Source: Acidimicrobiales bacterium (GTDB lineage: Bacteria > Actinomycetota > Acidimicrobiia > Acidimicrobiales > CADCSY01). Taken from it: a stretch of DNA of 55,678 nucleotides. The stretch is taken from the NCBI GenBank assembly GCA_030446545.1, contig JAUJNB010000004.1, forward strand, positions 1 to 55,678. Direction: 5' to 3'. Shown here piece by piece: positions 36,045 through 44,501 of the stretch. Position 1 is the first letter of the stretch. Each line of letters opens with the position of its first letter. The translations under genes were made by a program, and so were the position numbers. The notes below the pieces were generated by a model. It had not been told where the DNA came from. It did not search any database and was given only the letters and a program-made list of their open reading frames with translations.

Positions 36045-36833
36045 GTGGGGCGACTGCGGGTGGCGGCCGGGCTGGCCGCCCTCCTCTCCGTCTCCCTCCT
36101 GCTCCGCCTGGAGGGCATGGCCGTCTCGCTGTGGCTCGACGAGGGCATCTCCATCGGCATCGCCGACCATCCGTTGGGCGACATCCCCGGCCTGCTCGTC
36201 CAGGACGGCTCGCCGCCGTTGTTCTACCTGTTGCTCAACGGATGGATGCACCTCTTCGGCGACGGTGCGGTGGCCGTGCGCTCGCTCTCCCTGTTGGCCG
36301 CCCTGGCCATGGTGCCGGTGGCCTACTGGGCCGGGCGCAGCCTGTTCGGCACTCGGGCGGGATGGATGGCCGCTGCCCTGGCCGCCACCAGCCCCTATCT
36401 GACCCTGTGGGGCCGGGAGGCCCGCATGTACACCCTGCTGGCCCTGCTGGCGCTGGTGTGCGTGACCGCCTTCGTCCACGCCTTCGCCTTCGCCCGCCGG
36501 CGGTGGCTCCCCGCCTTGGTGGTGAGCCTGGCCCTGGTGCTCTACACCCACAACTGGAGCCTCTACCTCGCCGCGGCCGCAGTCCTGGCCGCCATCGGCT
36601 TTGCCGTGCAGCGCCCGGACACGCGACAGGCCCTGGGCGATGTGGCCCAGGCCTTCGCGGGGGTGGGCCTGCTCTACGCCCCCTGGGTGCCCACGCTGCT
36701 CCGACGGGTCGACTCCACCGGGGCGCCCTGGTCGCCAGTGCCGGTGGTGCGCGAGACGGTCTCGGCGCTCGGGTCGGTGCTCGGCGACGAACGGGTGCTG
36801 GTTGCCCTCCTCATGCGGGTCTCGTTGGCGTAG
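36045..36833 (+). pseudogene. 3'-truncated paralogue of the GT39-like gene
   Basis: About 255 residues align well with the N-terminal half of the preceding gene: SLWLDEGISIGIADHPLGD, QDGSPPLFYLLLNGWM, GREARMYTLLALLAL, LYTHNWSLYLAA. The similarity ends abruptly at about 36814, inside VLVALL, and the frame closes after a few unrelated codons. Upstream, an in-frame GTG at 36021 overlaps the previous stop and is followed, seven codons on, by TAG directly before the GTG at 36045; so the original start may have been 36021 with a later nonsense change. The partner on the other side of 36814 is a third paralogue in the opposite direction. Confidence 0.75.
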
Positions 36834-37362
36834 TAGGCCAGGTAGGGACTGAGGGCGGCCAGCGCGGCGCAGACCCAGCCGGTCCGTCGCCCGAACAGGC
36901 TCCACCCGGCCCACAGGGCGGCGGGCACGGTGGCCAGGGCGAACAGCAACGAGAGGACGTGGGTGGTGGCTTCGGAGGTCCCGAACAGCCCCATCCAGAC
37001 GTGCAGGAACACGTAGTAGAGGGGCGGGGCGCCGTCCTGGGTCAACAACTCGGGGATGCGGGCGATCGGCTGCGAGGCGATCCCGATGGAGATCCCTTCG
37101 TCGATCCAGTACCAGACGTCTCCGGCCCGGCTCCACAGGAAGGCCAGGGCGCCCAGGAGCAGCACCATCCCGGCCAGGTAGCGGGCGTGGCGCCGGTACC
37201 AGGGTAGGAACGGGGGAACCGGGTGGCCGCCGGGCCGGTGCTCCTGGTCGTGCTCGACGCCGAGGTCGAGGCCGTCCGAATCCGGCGGGGGCGGTCGATG
37301 GCGTTCGTGGGTCGTCGTGGTGGCGGTGGCCGCGCTGACACCGACCCCGTCTGCTCGATCAC
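36815..37362 (-). pseudogene. 3'-truncated third paralogue of the GT39-like gene, opposite strand
   Basis: On the minus strand the segment encodes PPFLPWYRRHARYLAGMV, a first helix, DVWYWIDEGISIGIASQPI, QDGAPPLYYVFLHVWMG and SPYLAYYANETRM, matching the first ~150 residues of the GT39-like proteins. It stops exactly where the plus-strand paralogue stops (about 36815). The likely start is GTG 37362, with AGGAGGAG (37373-37380) ten bases upstream, but that frame must shift once before the PPFLPWY segment. So it is both truncated and frameshifted. Confidence 0.7.
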
Positions 37363-37551
37363 GTGAGCGCCTCTCCTCCTGGGGTGTACCAGGCTCGAGG
37401 CCGCACCCGCATCGTCGTTCGTCGAGGAGACCTCGACCATGCCCGATGGGGCCGGTCCGCGCCGCCAGCGTAGCGTCCGACGGTCGACCAGGCGGGGGCG
37501 GGGGGCCTCTCCCGCCGTTCCCGGAGGTCATTCGGGGCGAAGGCCCGGCGC

Positions 37552-37590
37552 TACTCTCGGCCGGTGCCTGCGCCTGCCACCGTCGTGTGA
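37552..37590 (+). promoter_or_regulatory. Leaderless promoter and 8-codon leader ORF before a membrane-protein gene
   Basis: TACTCT (37552-37557) is six bases from a GTG at 37564 that opens an 8-codon ORF (MPAPATVV) ending with TGA at 37588-37590. That TGA overlaps the GTG start (37587) of the following gene as GTGA. The promoter, from CCCGGCGC through the first codons, is 27/28 identical to the one in front of the UDP-glucose dehydrogenase gene near 39933-39960. Confidence 0.55.
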
Positions 37591-38783
37591 GCGGGTCGGG
37601 GTCACGGCCGGCCCGGACGCGCCTGCCTGACTCGCCCTGGTTCCCCACCCTCACCACGGCGTTGGCGGCCCTCACGCTCAGCGTGGTCTTCGTGGTCGCC
37701 GCCGAAGGCGACGCCTCCCGGCTGGTGCAGGCCGGCGACGTGTTCACCGACCCCGCCTCGGCGCCGCCCTCGCTGGCGATCGCTCCCGGCACCGAGGGCT
37801 TCGACGGCCAGTTCTACTTCCGGATGGCCCATGACCCGTTCTCCGCCGAGGACCGCGTGCTGGGCATCCGCTTCGACACCCCGTCCTTTCGGGCCCAGCG
37901 GGTCGTCTATCCGCTCCTGGCCTGGATCTTCAGCGGCGGCGGGCAGGCGCGGTACATCCCGTGGAGCCTGGTCCTGGTCAACGCCGGTGCCCTCACCGCC
38001 TGTGCCTGGTTCGGCGCGATGCTGGCCAAGGCCCGGGGCCAGCACGCCGCCTGGGGCCTGTTGGCCGCCGGCTATCCGGGGTTCATCATCACCCTGTCGC
38101 TCGACCTGACGGAGATCGTGGCCAGCGCACTGGTCCTGGCCGGCCTCTGGGCTCTCTCACGGCAGCGCTACGTCGTGGCTTCGGCAGCCCTCTCGGTGGC
38201 GACCCTCACCCGCGAGACCACGGCGGTGGTGGCCCTCGGGATCCTGGCCGCCGGGCTGATGGCAATGGTCAACGATCGCCGAGACGGCCGCCCTCCATGG
38301 CCTTCGTTGGTTCCCGGCGTGGTGGCCATGACGGTCCTGGTGGCCTGGCAGGCCTTGCTGTTCCGGCGCTACGGAACCGTGCCGCTCTCCAGTTCGGGGA
38401 CCAACAACGTCACGGCGCCGTTCGCCGGCTTCCTCAGCGAGGCGGGTGGGATCTTTCCACCGACCTCGAGCCAGGCCCTGTTCCGGCTGCTCTCGCTCGG
38501 TTTCCTTCTGGCCGTCGCGCTCTGGGCCGGGATCTCTCTTCGATCGTCCTCGGCCCCGCTCCACGAGAAGGTGGCCTGGGTGGGAGCCGCCCTCCTGCCG
38601 ATCTTCCTCAGCGGCGTCGTCTGGGCCGGAGCAACGGGGTTCCTGCGAGCCACCACCGAGTTGTACCTCATGTCGGTGCTAGTGGTGGTGGGGCGCCGGG
38701 AGCCGCTGCCGGTGGCCGTCGCACTGCCTGGTGCCGGGATGGCCGGCCTCAGTGTCGTGGCCCAGGCCACGAAGGGAATGTGA
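37587..38783 (+). CDS. Polytopic membrane protein, probable polysaccharide-related glycosyltransferase-like
   Basis: A 398-residue protein with about eight to nine hydrophobic segments. After the first helix comes EGFDGQFYFRMAHDPF, a motif found in uncharacterised membrane proteins of surface-glycan loci, followed by AQRVVYPLLAWIFSGG. The DLTEIVASALVLAGLWAL and TRETTAVVALGILAAG segments resemble polyprenol-sugar-using transferases. The GTG at 37587 overlaps the stop of the leader ORF; upstream codons in frame are out of register with any start. No named family is certain. Confidence 0.65.
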   Translation: MSGSGSRPARTRLPDSPWFPTLTTALAALTLSVVFVVAAEGDASRLVQAGDVFTDPASAPPSLAIAPGTEGFDGQFYFRMAHDPFSAEDRVLGIRFDTPSFRAQRVVYPLLAWIFSGGGQARYIPWSLVLVNAGALTACAWFGAMLAKARGQHAAWGLLAAGYPGFIITLSLDLTEIVASALVLAGLWALSRQRYVVASAALSVATLTRETTAVVALGILAAGLMAMVNDRRDGRPPWPSLVPGVVAMTVLVAWQALLFRRYGTVPLSSSGTNNVTAPFAGFLSEAGGIFPPTSSQALFRLLSLGFLLAVALWAGISLRSSSAPLHEKVAWVGAALLPIFLSGVVWAGATGFLRATTELYLMSVLVVVGRREPLPVAVALPGAGMAGLSVVAQATKGM

Positions 38784-38834
38784 AGCCGGTTCCCGACGTG
38801 GGGAACGCGCGCTGCGCCGGGCTCGCCGACTGGC

Positions 38835-38840
38835 CATACT
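38835..38840 (+). promoter_or_regulatory. -10 hexamer CATACT for the DUF3048 gene
   Basis: CATACT, six bases before the GTG at 38847. Confidence 0.4.
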
Positions 38841-38846
38841 CGCGTC

Positions 38847-39890
38847 GTGAAACGCACCGCTCTGGCCGTGGTCGCCGTCGTCGTGTTCGTCGGTGGCATC
38901 GTGGCTGCCTTCCTCGTCCTCGGCGGTGACGAGACGGCCGCTCCGGTCCCCACCACCACCACCGAGCCGCCACCGTCGACGACGACCACCGCCCCCCCGA
39001 CCTTCCCGCTGACCGGGTTGCCCGTCGGCGACGCCGCAGTGGCCGATCGCCCGGCGTTGGTCGTGAAGGTGGACAACTCGCCCAAGGCGGCCGGCCGCCA
39101 GGCCGGTCTGGCGGTGGCCGACCTGGTGTACGTGGAGGGGGTGGAGGGCGGAGCGACCCGGCTCGCCGTCGTGTTCCACTCCACCGACAGTGACGTGGGG
39201 CCGGTGCGCTCGGCCCGCACCTCCGATGTCGACCTCACGGCCAACCTCAACCGACCGCTGTTCGCCTACTCCGGCGGGCAGCAGGGAGTCCTCGACCAGG
39301 TCCGGGAGGCGAGCGTCGTGGACCTCGGCTACGACGTCCGCCCCGACGACTACCAGGTGAGGGGCGAGGGTGTCCTGCGCTTCTACGTCGACACCCCGGC
39401 CTTCTTCGGTCTGGCCCCCGACGATGCCGGCCCACCCCAGCCGCTGTTCGCCTTCCGTTCCGACGGAGAGGAGGCGACGGCCGACGGCGCCGAGGACAGC
39501 GCCGGCGTCCGCCTGTCCTACGGGGGAGAGGCCGACACCCAGGTGCGCTACGAGGTCGTCCCGGAGGGTTGGGTCCGCTTCCAGGCCGACATGCCGTCGG
39601 TGGATGCGGCGGGAACGCCCATCGTGCCGACGAACGTGATCGTCCAGTTCACCGAGTACCCCGATTCGGGCTTCGTCGACGTCAACGGTGCCCCTTCCCC
39701 TGAAGCAGTGACCGTGGGCGAGGGTGATGCGTGGGTCTTCACCGGGGGCAAGGTGGTCCGAGGACGGTGGTCGCGGCCGGAACCGGGTGCCCCCACCGCC
39801 TACACCGACGGGGCCGGCGCACCGATCGAGCTCACTCCGGGGAGAACCTGGATCGAGCTGGCGCCGGTCGATTCGGCCAGCACCCTCTGA
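38847..39890 (+). CDS. DUF3048 domain-containing membrane-anchored protein
   Basis: An N-terminal membrane helix (about residues 5-27) is followed by a Thr/Pro spacer and a two-part DUF3048 (YerB-like) domain: PLTGLPVGD, VVKVDNSPKAAGRQAGLA, VGPVRSARTSD and, in the second half, NVIVQFTEYPDSG. These are typical of extracytoplasmic lipoprotein-like proteins in Gram-positive bacteria; the biochemical role is not known. 347 residues, normal length. The GTG start at 38847 fits the leaderless promoter. Confidence 0.87.
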   Translation: MKRTALAVVAVVVFVGGIVAAFLVLGGDETAAPVPTTTTEPPPSTTTTAPPTFPLTGLPVGDAAVADRPALVVKVDNSPKAAGRQAGLAVADLVYVEGVEGGATRLAVVFHSTDSDVGPVRSARTSDVDLTANLNRPLFAYSGGQQGVLDQVREASVVDLGYDVRPDDYQVRGEGVLRFYVDTPAFFGLAPDDAGPPQPLFAFRSDGEEATADGAEDSAGVRLSYGGEADTQVRYEVVPEGWVRFQADMPSVDAAGTPIVPTNVIVQFTEYPDSGFVDVNGAPSPEAVTVGEGDAWVFTGGKVVRGRWSRPEPGAPTAYTDGAGAPIELTPGRTWIELAPVDSASTL

Positions 39891-39939
39891 GGGCTTCGGC
39901 CCTGACCCGGTTGCGTCGGGCAAACTCGGGTCCCGGCGC

Positions 39940-39945
39940 TACTCT
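39940..39945 (+). promoter_or_regulatory. -10 hexamer TACTCT for the UDP-glucose dehydrogenase gene
   Basis: TACTCT, six bases before the GTG at 39952, within a 28-bp segment that is nearly identical to the promoter at 37545-37575. Confidence 0.55.
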
Positions 39946-39951
39946 CAGCCG

Positions 39952-42618
39952 GTGCCTGCCTCCGTCGTCGTCATCGGGACCGGCTACGTCGGTCTGACCA
40001 CCGGCGCCTACCTGGCCCACCTGGGCCACACCGTCGTCTGCGCCGACGTGGTGGCCGACAAGGTCGCCCGCCTCAGCCGGGGCGAATTGCCCATCCTCGA
40101 GGCCGGCCTCGACGAGTTGGTGGCCGAGGGGCTGGCCACCGGGCGCCTCTCGTTCGTACTCGGTGCGGCTGAGGCCGTGGCCGAGGCCCAGGCCGAGTTC
40201 ATCTTCCTGTGCGTACCCACCCCCCAGGGGGAGGACGGCTCGGCCGACCTGCGCTACGTGCGCCAGGCCGCCGGTGACATCGCCGCCCACCTGGCGCCCG
40301 AGAGCGTGGTCATCAACAAGTCGACCGTGCCGGTGGGCTCCACCCGGGTGGTGGAGGAGGCTCTCGGGCGCGACGACGTGTTCGTGGTCTCCAACCCCGA
40401 ATTCCTCCGCGAGGGCTCGGCGGTCCACGACTGCCTGCATCCCGACCGCATCGTCATCGGCAGCGACGACCAGGCCGCCGCCATGCGGGTGGCCGAGCTG
40501 TTCGAGGCCCTGCGGGCGCCGTTGGTCATCACCGACCCGGCGTCGGCCGAGACCATCAAGTACGCCTCCAACGCCTTTCTCGCCACCAAGGTCAGCTTCG
40601 TCAACGCCCTGGCCAACGTGTGCGAGGCCGTGGGCGCCGACGTGAGGGAGGTGGTGCTCGGGATGGGCCATGACCCCCGCATCGGCTTCGAGTTCCTCAA
40701 GCCCGGCCCTGGCTGGGGGGGTAGCTGCTTCCACCCCGACGAGTCCGTCCTGGCCGAGCGAGAAGGAATCACCAGGTTGCTCACCTTCGGCGCCCTCTTC
40801 GCCGAGGTCGAGCGGGTGGGGCCCGACGGATGGGCCGTCCTCTCCTGGGTCCCCGGGGAGATCACCCCTGAGCTGCTCCCGGTCGCCGCCTTCACCGCCC
40901 GTCCCTGGGACGAGGATCTCGTGGAGGTCCGCACCAAGATGGGACGACGGGTCACCGTAACTCCCGACCACCCCTTCGTCGTGGGTGACGGCTTCGATCC
41001 TGTTCAGGTCGCCGTCCGCACGGGGGCCGAGCTCACCACCGACGACTGGTTGCCGATCGCCCAGAACTTCCCCGTGCTCGTCGACGCACAGCCGAACGCC
41101 ATCGATCTCTTGGAAACCTGTGGCTTGGAATCGTCCGCCGTCATCGTTCGCCTGGGGCCTGAACAGCGACAGCTGGTCGAGCGACGGGCCGAGCTGCTTC
41201 CTGCATCGAGGCGGCGGGACGTGCTGCGCTGCGGGGCCATGCGCCTCAGTGAGTTGCACCAGCTCGGGATCGAGAGCACCGGTGGCGCCTATGGAACGAC
41301 GACCAATGGCACCTACGTTCCCGATCACCTCATCGTCGATGAACGGTTCTGGCGAGTCATGGGGCTCTTCCTGGCCGAGGGTCATGTCGGCCAGGACGGC
41401 GCCAGAAGTCGGGTCTGCTGGTCCTTCCACCGGGACGACGAAGCCGAGCTGGTCGAGGAGGTCGCCTCGTACTGGCGCGACCTCGGGGTCAAGGTCGCCG
41501 TGCGGAAGCTGACCACCACGTGCCAGGTGTCGGTCTCCTCTCGCATCCTGGGCCGCTGGTTCCACCAGGCATTGGGAGCGAACTGCCATCGAAAGAAGAT
41601 CCCGGATCTGGCGTGGACCGCACCGGAGACGCACAAGTGGGAGCTGTTGCGGGGCCTGTGGGACGGTGATGGCTCCTGGTCGCTCATCCGGGGTGGTCCC
41701 AGCGTGGTGCTGGAATACGGCACCGTGTCCCGAAGTCTGGCCGACGGTGTGCTCCGCCTCCTCGGCGACCTTCGGATCACGGCTCGCCTGAAGGTCGGTC
41801 GAACGACGAAGTCGACCGTGGACACGTATTGGATCTCGATCTCCGGTGCCGATCAGATCGACGAAGCCATCTGGATCCTTCCCCCATTTGAGCGCGCGCA
41901 GGTTCGGCGCTCCACCGCCAACCAGGCCAAGCGCATCGCTCCCACGGGCTACCGCCGGTTGAGCAAGCACTCCTCGTGGGTCCGAGTCACGGAGACGAAT
42001 CGGCGACGGTACCGGGGCCTGGTCCATTCCCTCGAGGTGCCGGGTTCGGAGACGGTGGTCACCACCCATGGCTTGGTGTTGCACAACTGCTTCCCCAAGG
42101 ACACACGGGCCATGGTCCACATCGCCGAGGGCGCCGGCTACGACTTCGGCCTGTTGCGGGGCGTGATCGCCGTCAACGACGAGCAGTACGAGCGCATGGC
42201 CGACAAGGTGGAACGGATGGTGGGCACGTCGCTGGCAGGCTGCGAGGTGGCCACGTGGGGGCTGACCTTCAAGGCTCGCACCGACGACCTGCGGGACTCA
42301 CCGGCCATCGAGGTGATCCGCCGCCTCCGGGAGCGGGGGGCGGTGGTCCGGGCCTACGACCCCACTGTCGACTCCCACCGGGCTGCGGTGGACCCCCGGC
42401 TGGAGGGCGTCGAGGTGGGGGCCGACGCCTACGCCGTGGCCGCCGGCGCCCAGGTCGTGGTGGTGCTCACCGAATGGGACGAGCTGCGCTGGCTCGACTT
42501 CGCCAAGGTGGCCGACGCCATGGCCGCGCCCCGCATCGTCGACACCCGCAACCTGCTGGATGCCCCGGCCCTGCGCCGCCTGGGCTTCACCTACGCCGGC
42601 CTCGGGCGTGACGGATGA
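39952..42618 (+). CDS. UDP-glucose 6-dehydrogenase precursor containing an intein
   Basis: UDP-glucose dehydrogenase oxidises UDP-glucose to UDP-glucuronate with two NAD+. The extein parts are the NAD domain ([45 protein letters not shown]) up to PGPGWGGS, and then [15 protein letters not shown] with the C-terminal domain ([17 protein letters not shown]). The catalytic Cys of GGSCFPKD is the residue after the intein. The precursor has 888 residues: 258 N-extein, 454 intein, 176 C-extein; the spliced enzyme would be 434 residues, the normal size. Without splicing the active site is split, so activity depends on it. Overlaps the next gene (ATGA), which uses its product. Confidence 0.94.
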   Translation: MPASVVVIGTGYVGLTTGAYLAHLGHTVVCADVVADKVARLSRGELPILEAGLDELVAEGLATGRLSFVLGAAEAVAEAQAEFIFLCVPTPQGEDGSADLRYVRQAAGDIAAHLAPESVVINKSTVPVGSTRVVEEALGRDDVFVVSNPEFLREGSAVHDCLHPDRIVIGSDDQAAAMRVAELFEALRAPLVITDPASAETIKYASNAFLATKVSFVNALANVCEAVGADVREVVLGMGHDPRIGFEFLKPGPGWGGSCFHPDESVLAEREGITRLLTFGALFAEVERVGPDGWAVLSWVPGEITPELLPVAAFTARPWDEDLVEVRTKMGRRVTVTPDHPFVVGDGFDPVQVAVRTGAELTTDDWLPIAQNFPVLVDAQPNAIDLLETCGLESSAVIVRLGPEQRQLVERRAELLPASRRRDVLRCGAMRLSELHQLGIESTGGAYGTTTNGTYVPDHLIVDERFWRVMGLFLAEGHVGQDGARSRVCWSFHRDDEAELVEEVASYWRDLGVKVAVRKLTTTCQVSVSSRILGRWFHQALGANCHRKKIPDLAWTAPETHKWELLRGLWDGDGSWSLIRGGPSVVLEYGTVSRSLADGVLRLLGDLRITARLKVGRTTKSTVDTYWISISGADQIDEAIWILPPFERAQVRRSTANQAKRIAPTGYRRLSKHSSWVRVTETNRRRYRGLVHSLEVPGSETVVTTHGLVLHNCFPKDTRAMVHIAEGAGYDFGLLRGVIAVNDEQYERMADKVERMVGTSLAGCEVATWGLTFKARTDDLRDSPAIEVIRRLRERGAVVRAYDPTVDSHRAAVDPRLEGVEVGADAYAVAAGAQVVVVLTEWDELRWLDFAKVADAMAAPRIVDTRNLLDAPALRRLGFTYAGLGRDG
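40726..42087 (+). mobile_element. Intein with LAGLIDADG homing endonuclease inside UDP-glucose dehydrogenase
   Basis: A 454-residue insertion at the catalytic Cys. It begins with Cys ([14 protein letters not shown], block A), has a TxxH-type block B ([15 protein letters not shown]), and two LAGLIDADG-like helices, [12 protein letters not shown] (near 41355) and [12 protein letters not shown] (near 41643). It ends with a block F/G pair, [12 protein letters not shown] and GLVLHN. The C-terminal Asn is followed by the extein Cys, so all residues needed for class 1 splicing (Cys1, block-B Thr/His, His-Asn, +1 Cys) are present. Third codon positions are visibly less GC-rich than in the flanks, consistent with transfer. 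Confidence 0.93.
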
Positions 42619-43559
42619 GCGGTCGTCGGGTGGTGGTCACCGGTGGCGCAGGCTTCCTCGGGTCCCACCTGTGCGACGCCCTGGTGGCCAGGGGCGAGGA
42701 GGTGGTGGCCATCGACAACTTGTCGACGGGCAAGGTGGCCAACGTCGAGCACCTCTTCGGGACCGAGGGGTTCACCTTCGTGCGCCACGACGTCAGCAAC
42801 TACGTCTGGGTCCCCGGTCGGGTCGATGCCGTCCTCCACTTCGCCAGCCCGGCATCCCCCCGCGACTACCTGGAGCTGCCCATCCCCACCCTCAAGGTGG
42901 GCAGCCTGGGCACCCACAACACCCTCGGCCTGGCCAAGGACAAGGGGGCCCGCTTCCTGCTGGCGTCCACCAGCGAGGTCTACGGCGATCCCCAGGTGCA
43001 CCCCCAACCCGAGACCTACTGGGGCCACGTCAACCCCGTCGGCCCCCGTGGTGTCTACGACGAGGCCAAGCGCTTTGCCGAGGCCATGGCCATGGCGTAT
43101 CACCGGGCCCACGGGATCGACGTGCGCATCGCCCGCATCTTCAACACGTTCGGTCCCCGGCTGCGGCCGGGCGACGGGCGGGTGGTGTCGAACTTCCTGA
43201 TCCAGGCCCTTCGGGGCGAGCCGCTCACCCTCTACGGCGACGGTCGCCAGACCCGGAGCTTCTGCTTCGTCCAAGACGAGGTGCGAGGCCTGCTGGCCCT
43301 CCTCGACAGCGACTACGTCGGTCCGGTCAACATCGGCAACCCCGAGGAGCACACCGTGGCCGAGCTGGCCGGGATCATCCTCGAGGTGACCGGATCCTCC
43401 TCGCCGCTCGTGTTCGAGGAGCTCCCCGTCGACGACCCCACCCAGCGCCGCCCCGACAGCACCCTGGCCCGCGCCCTGCTGGGCTGGGAGCCCACGGTGG
43501 CGCTGCGCGACGGCCTGGCCCGCACCGCCGCGTGGTTGGCGGAAGCCCTCGATCGATGA
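42615..43559 (+). CDS. UDP-glucuronate decarboxylase (UDP-xylose synthase-like), extended SDR
   Basis: It should turn the UDP-glucuronate made by the preceding enzyme into UDP-xylose. NAD site [18 protein letters not shown]; the UXS-specific segment [15 protein letters not shown]; the active segment [20 protein letters not shown]; and the Tyr-x3-Lys in [11 protein letters not shown] are clear. 314 residues. The ATG at 42615 overlaps the dehydrogenase stop (ATGA). Its own stop overlaps a 5-codon relay ORF that leads to the GT2 gene. Confidence 0.88.
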   Translation: MSGRRVVVTGGAGFLGSHLCDALVARGEEVVAIDNLSTGKVANVEHLFGTEGFTFVRHDVSNYVWVPGRVDAVLHFASPASPRDYLELPIPTLKVGSLGTHNTLGLAKDKGARFLLASTSEVYGDPQVHPQPETYWGHVNPVGPRGVYDEAKRFAEAMAMAYHRAHGIDVRIARIFNTFGPRLRPGDGRVVSNFLIQALRGEPLTLYGDGRQTRSFCFVQDEVRGLLALLDSDYVGPVNIGNPEEHTVAELAGIILEVTGSSSPLVFEELPVDDPTQRRPDSTLARALLGWEPTVALRDGLARTAAWLAEALDR

Positions 43560-43573
43560 CGCCACACCGATGA
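43556..43573 (+). other. Relay mini-ORF (MTPHR) between two operon genes
   Basis: ATG at 43556 overlaps the stop of the decarboxylase gene (ATGA), and the TGA at 43571-43573 overlaps the ATG of the GT2 gene at 43570 (ATGA). Terminating ribosomes could pass across the 10-nt gap by two re-initiations. Not a protein of known function. Confidence 0.45.
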
Positions 43574-44451
43574 CGGGAGGACCCGAGACCCCCACCGTCG
43601 CCGCCGTCATCGTGAGCTACAACGTCGCCGGCCTGGTGCTCGAGTGCGTGGACAGCCTCCGGGCCGACGGCCTCGAGCAGGTGGTGGTGGTCGACAACGC
43701 CTCGGTCGACGGGTCGGCCGCAGCCGTCCGCCGCCACGATCCCGGCGTCGAGGTGATGGCGCTGCCCCGCAACCTGGGCTACGGCGGCGGCGCCAACCGG
43801 GGAGTCGACCGCACCTCGAGCAAGTACGTGGCCGTCATGAACCCTGATGTGGTGGTGGAGCCGGGCTCGACCAAGGCCCTGGTCGAGGCCCTGGAGGCTG
43901 ACCCCGGCCTGGCCGTGGTGGGGCCCCGCGTGGAGACCCCGGACGGCGACCTCTACCCCTCGGCCCGTACCTTCCCGGCCCTGGCCGACGCCGCCGGCCA
44001 CGCCTTTTTCCACTTCGTGTGGCCGGCCAACCCCTTCAGCCGGCGCTACCGCATGCTCGACTGGGACCACGCTGGTGCGGCCGACGTCGACTGGGTGGCC
44101 GGGAACCACTTCCTCGCCCGCCGCCGGGCCTGGGACGAGGTGGGCGGGTTCGACGAGACCTACTTCATGTACATGGAGGACGTCGACCTCTGCTGGCGCC
44201 TGCGTCGGGCCGGGTGGCGGACCGGCTACGTGCCGGCGGCGCGGGTGACCCACGCCATCGGCGGCTCCACCGACCAGACCCCCTACCGCATGATCGCCGC
44301 CCACCACCGCTCGTTGTTCCGCTACGCGGTTCGGGTCACCTCGGGCCGCCAGCGCCTGGTCCTGCCCGTGGTCGCCGGGGCCCTGGTCCTGCGCACGGTG
44401 TTGGCTTGGATCCAGCGGGCGGCGCGGGGCCGGCCCCACGCGGCCTTGTGA
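43570..44451 (+). CDS. Glycosyltransferase family 2 (rhamnosyltransferase-like)
   Basis: GT-A fold: AAVIVSYNVAGLVLECVDSL, VVVVDNASVDGS, LPRNLGYGGGANRGV, the metal-binding region VMNPDVVVEPG, and the acceptor-side YMEDVDLCWRLRRAGW. This is the WbbL/rhamnosyltransferase-like group used for linkers and surface glycans. 293 residues, no membrane helices apart from a hydrophobic segment near the C-terminus. Donor sugar unknown. Confidence 0.87.
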   Translation: MTGGPETPTVAAVIVSYNVAGLVLECVDSLRADGLEQVVVVDNASVDGSAAAVRRHDPGVEVMALPRNLGYGGGANRGVDRTSSKYVAVMNPDVVVEPGSTKALVEALEADPGLAVVGPRVETPDGDLYPSARTFPALADAAGHAFFHFVWPANPFSRRYRMLDWDHAGAADVDWVAGNHFLARRRAWDEVGGFDETYFMYMEDVDLCWRLRRAGWRTGYVPAARVTHAIGGSTDQTPYRMIAAHHRSLFRYAVRVTSGRQRLVLPVVAGALVLRTVLAWIQRAARGRPHAAL

Positions 44452-44486
44452 GGTCCCTCGACAGCCACCGGCCCGAGGCCGACCGG

Positions 44487-44492
44487 TAGCAT
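44487..44492 (+). promoter_or_regulatory. -10 hexamer TAGCAT before the His-rich anchored protein gene
   Basis: TAGCAT, nine bases before the ATG at 44502. Confidence 0.4.
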
Positions 44493-44501
44493 CCCACCCC
44501 G

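Noticed and set aside
37564..37590. Amino-acid attenuator leader peptide
   Set aside because: The 8-codon ORF has no run of one regulatory amino acid and no alternative hairpins were seen after it; simple coupling fits better.
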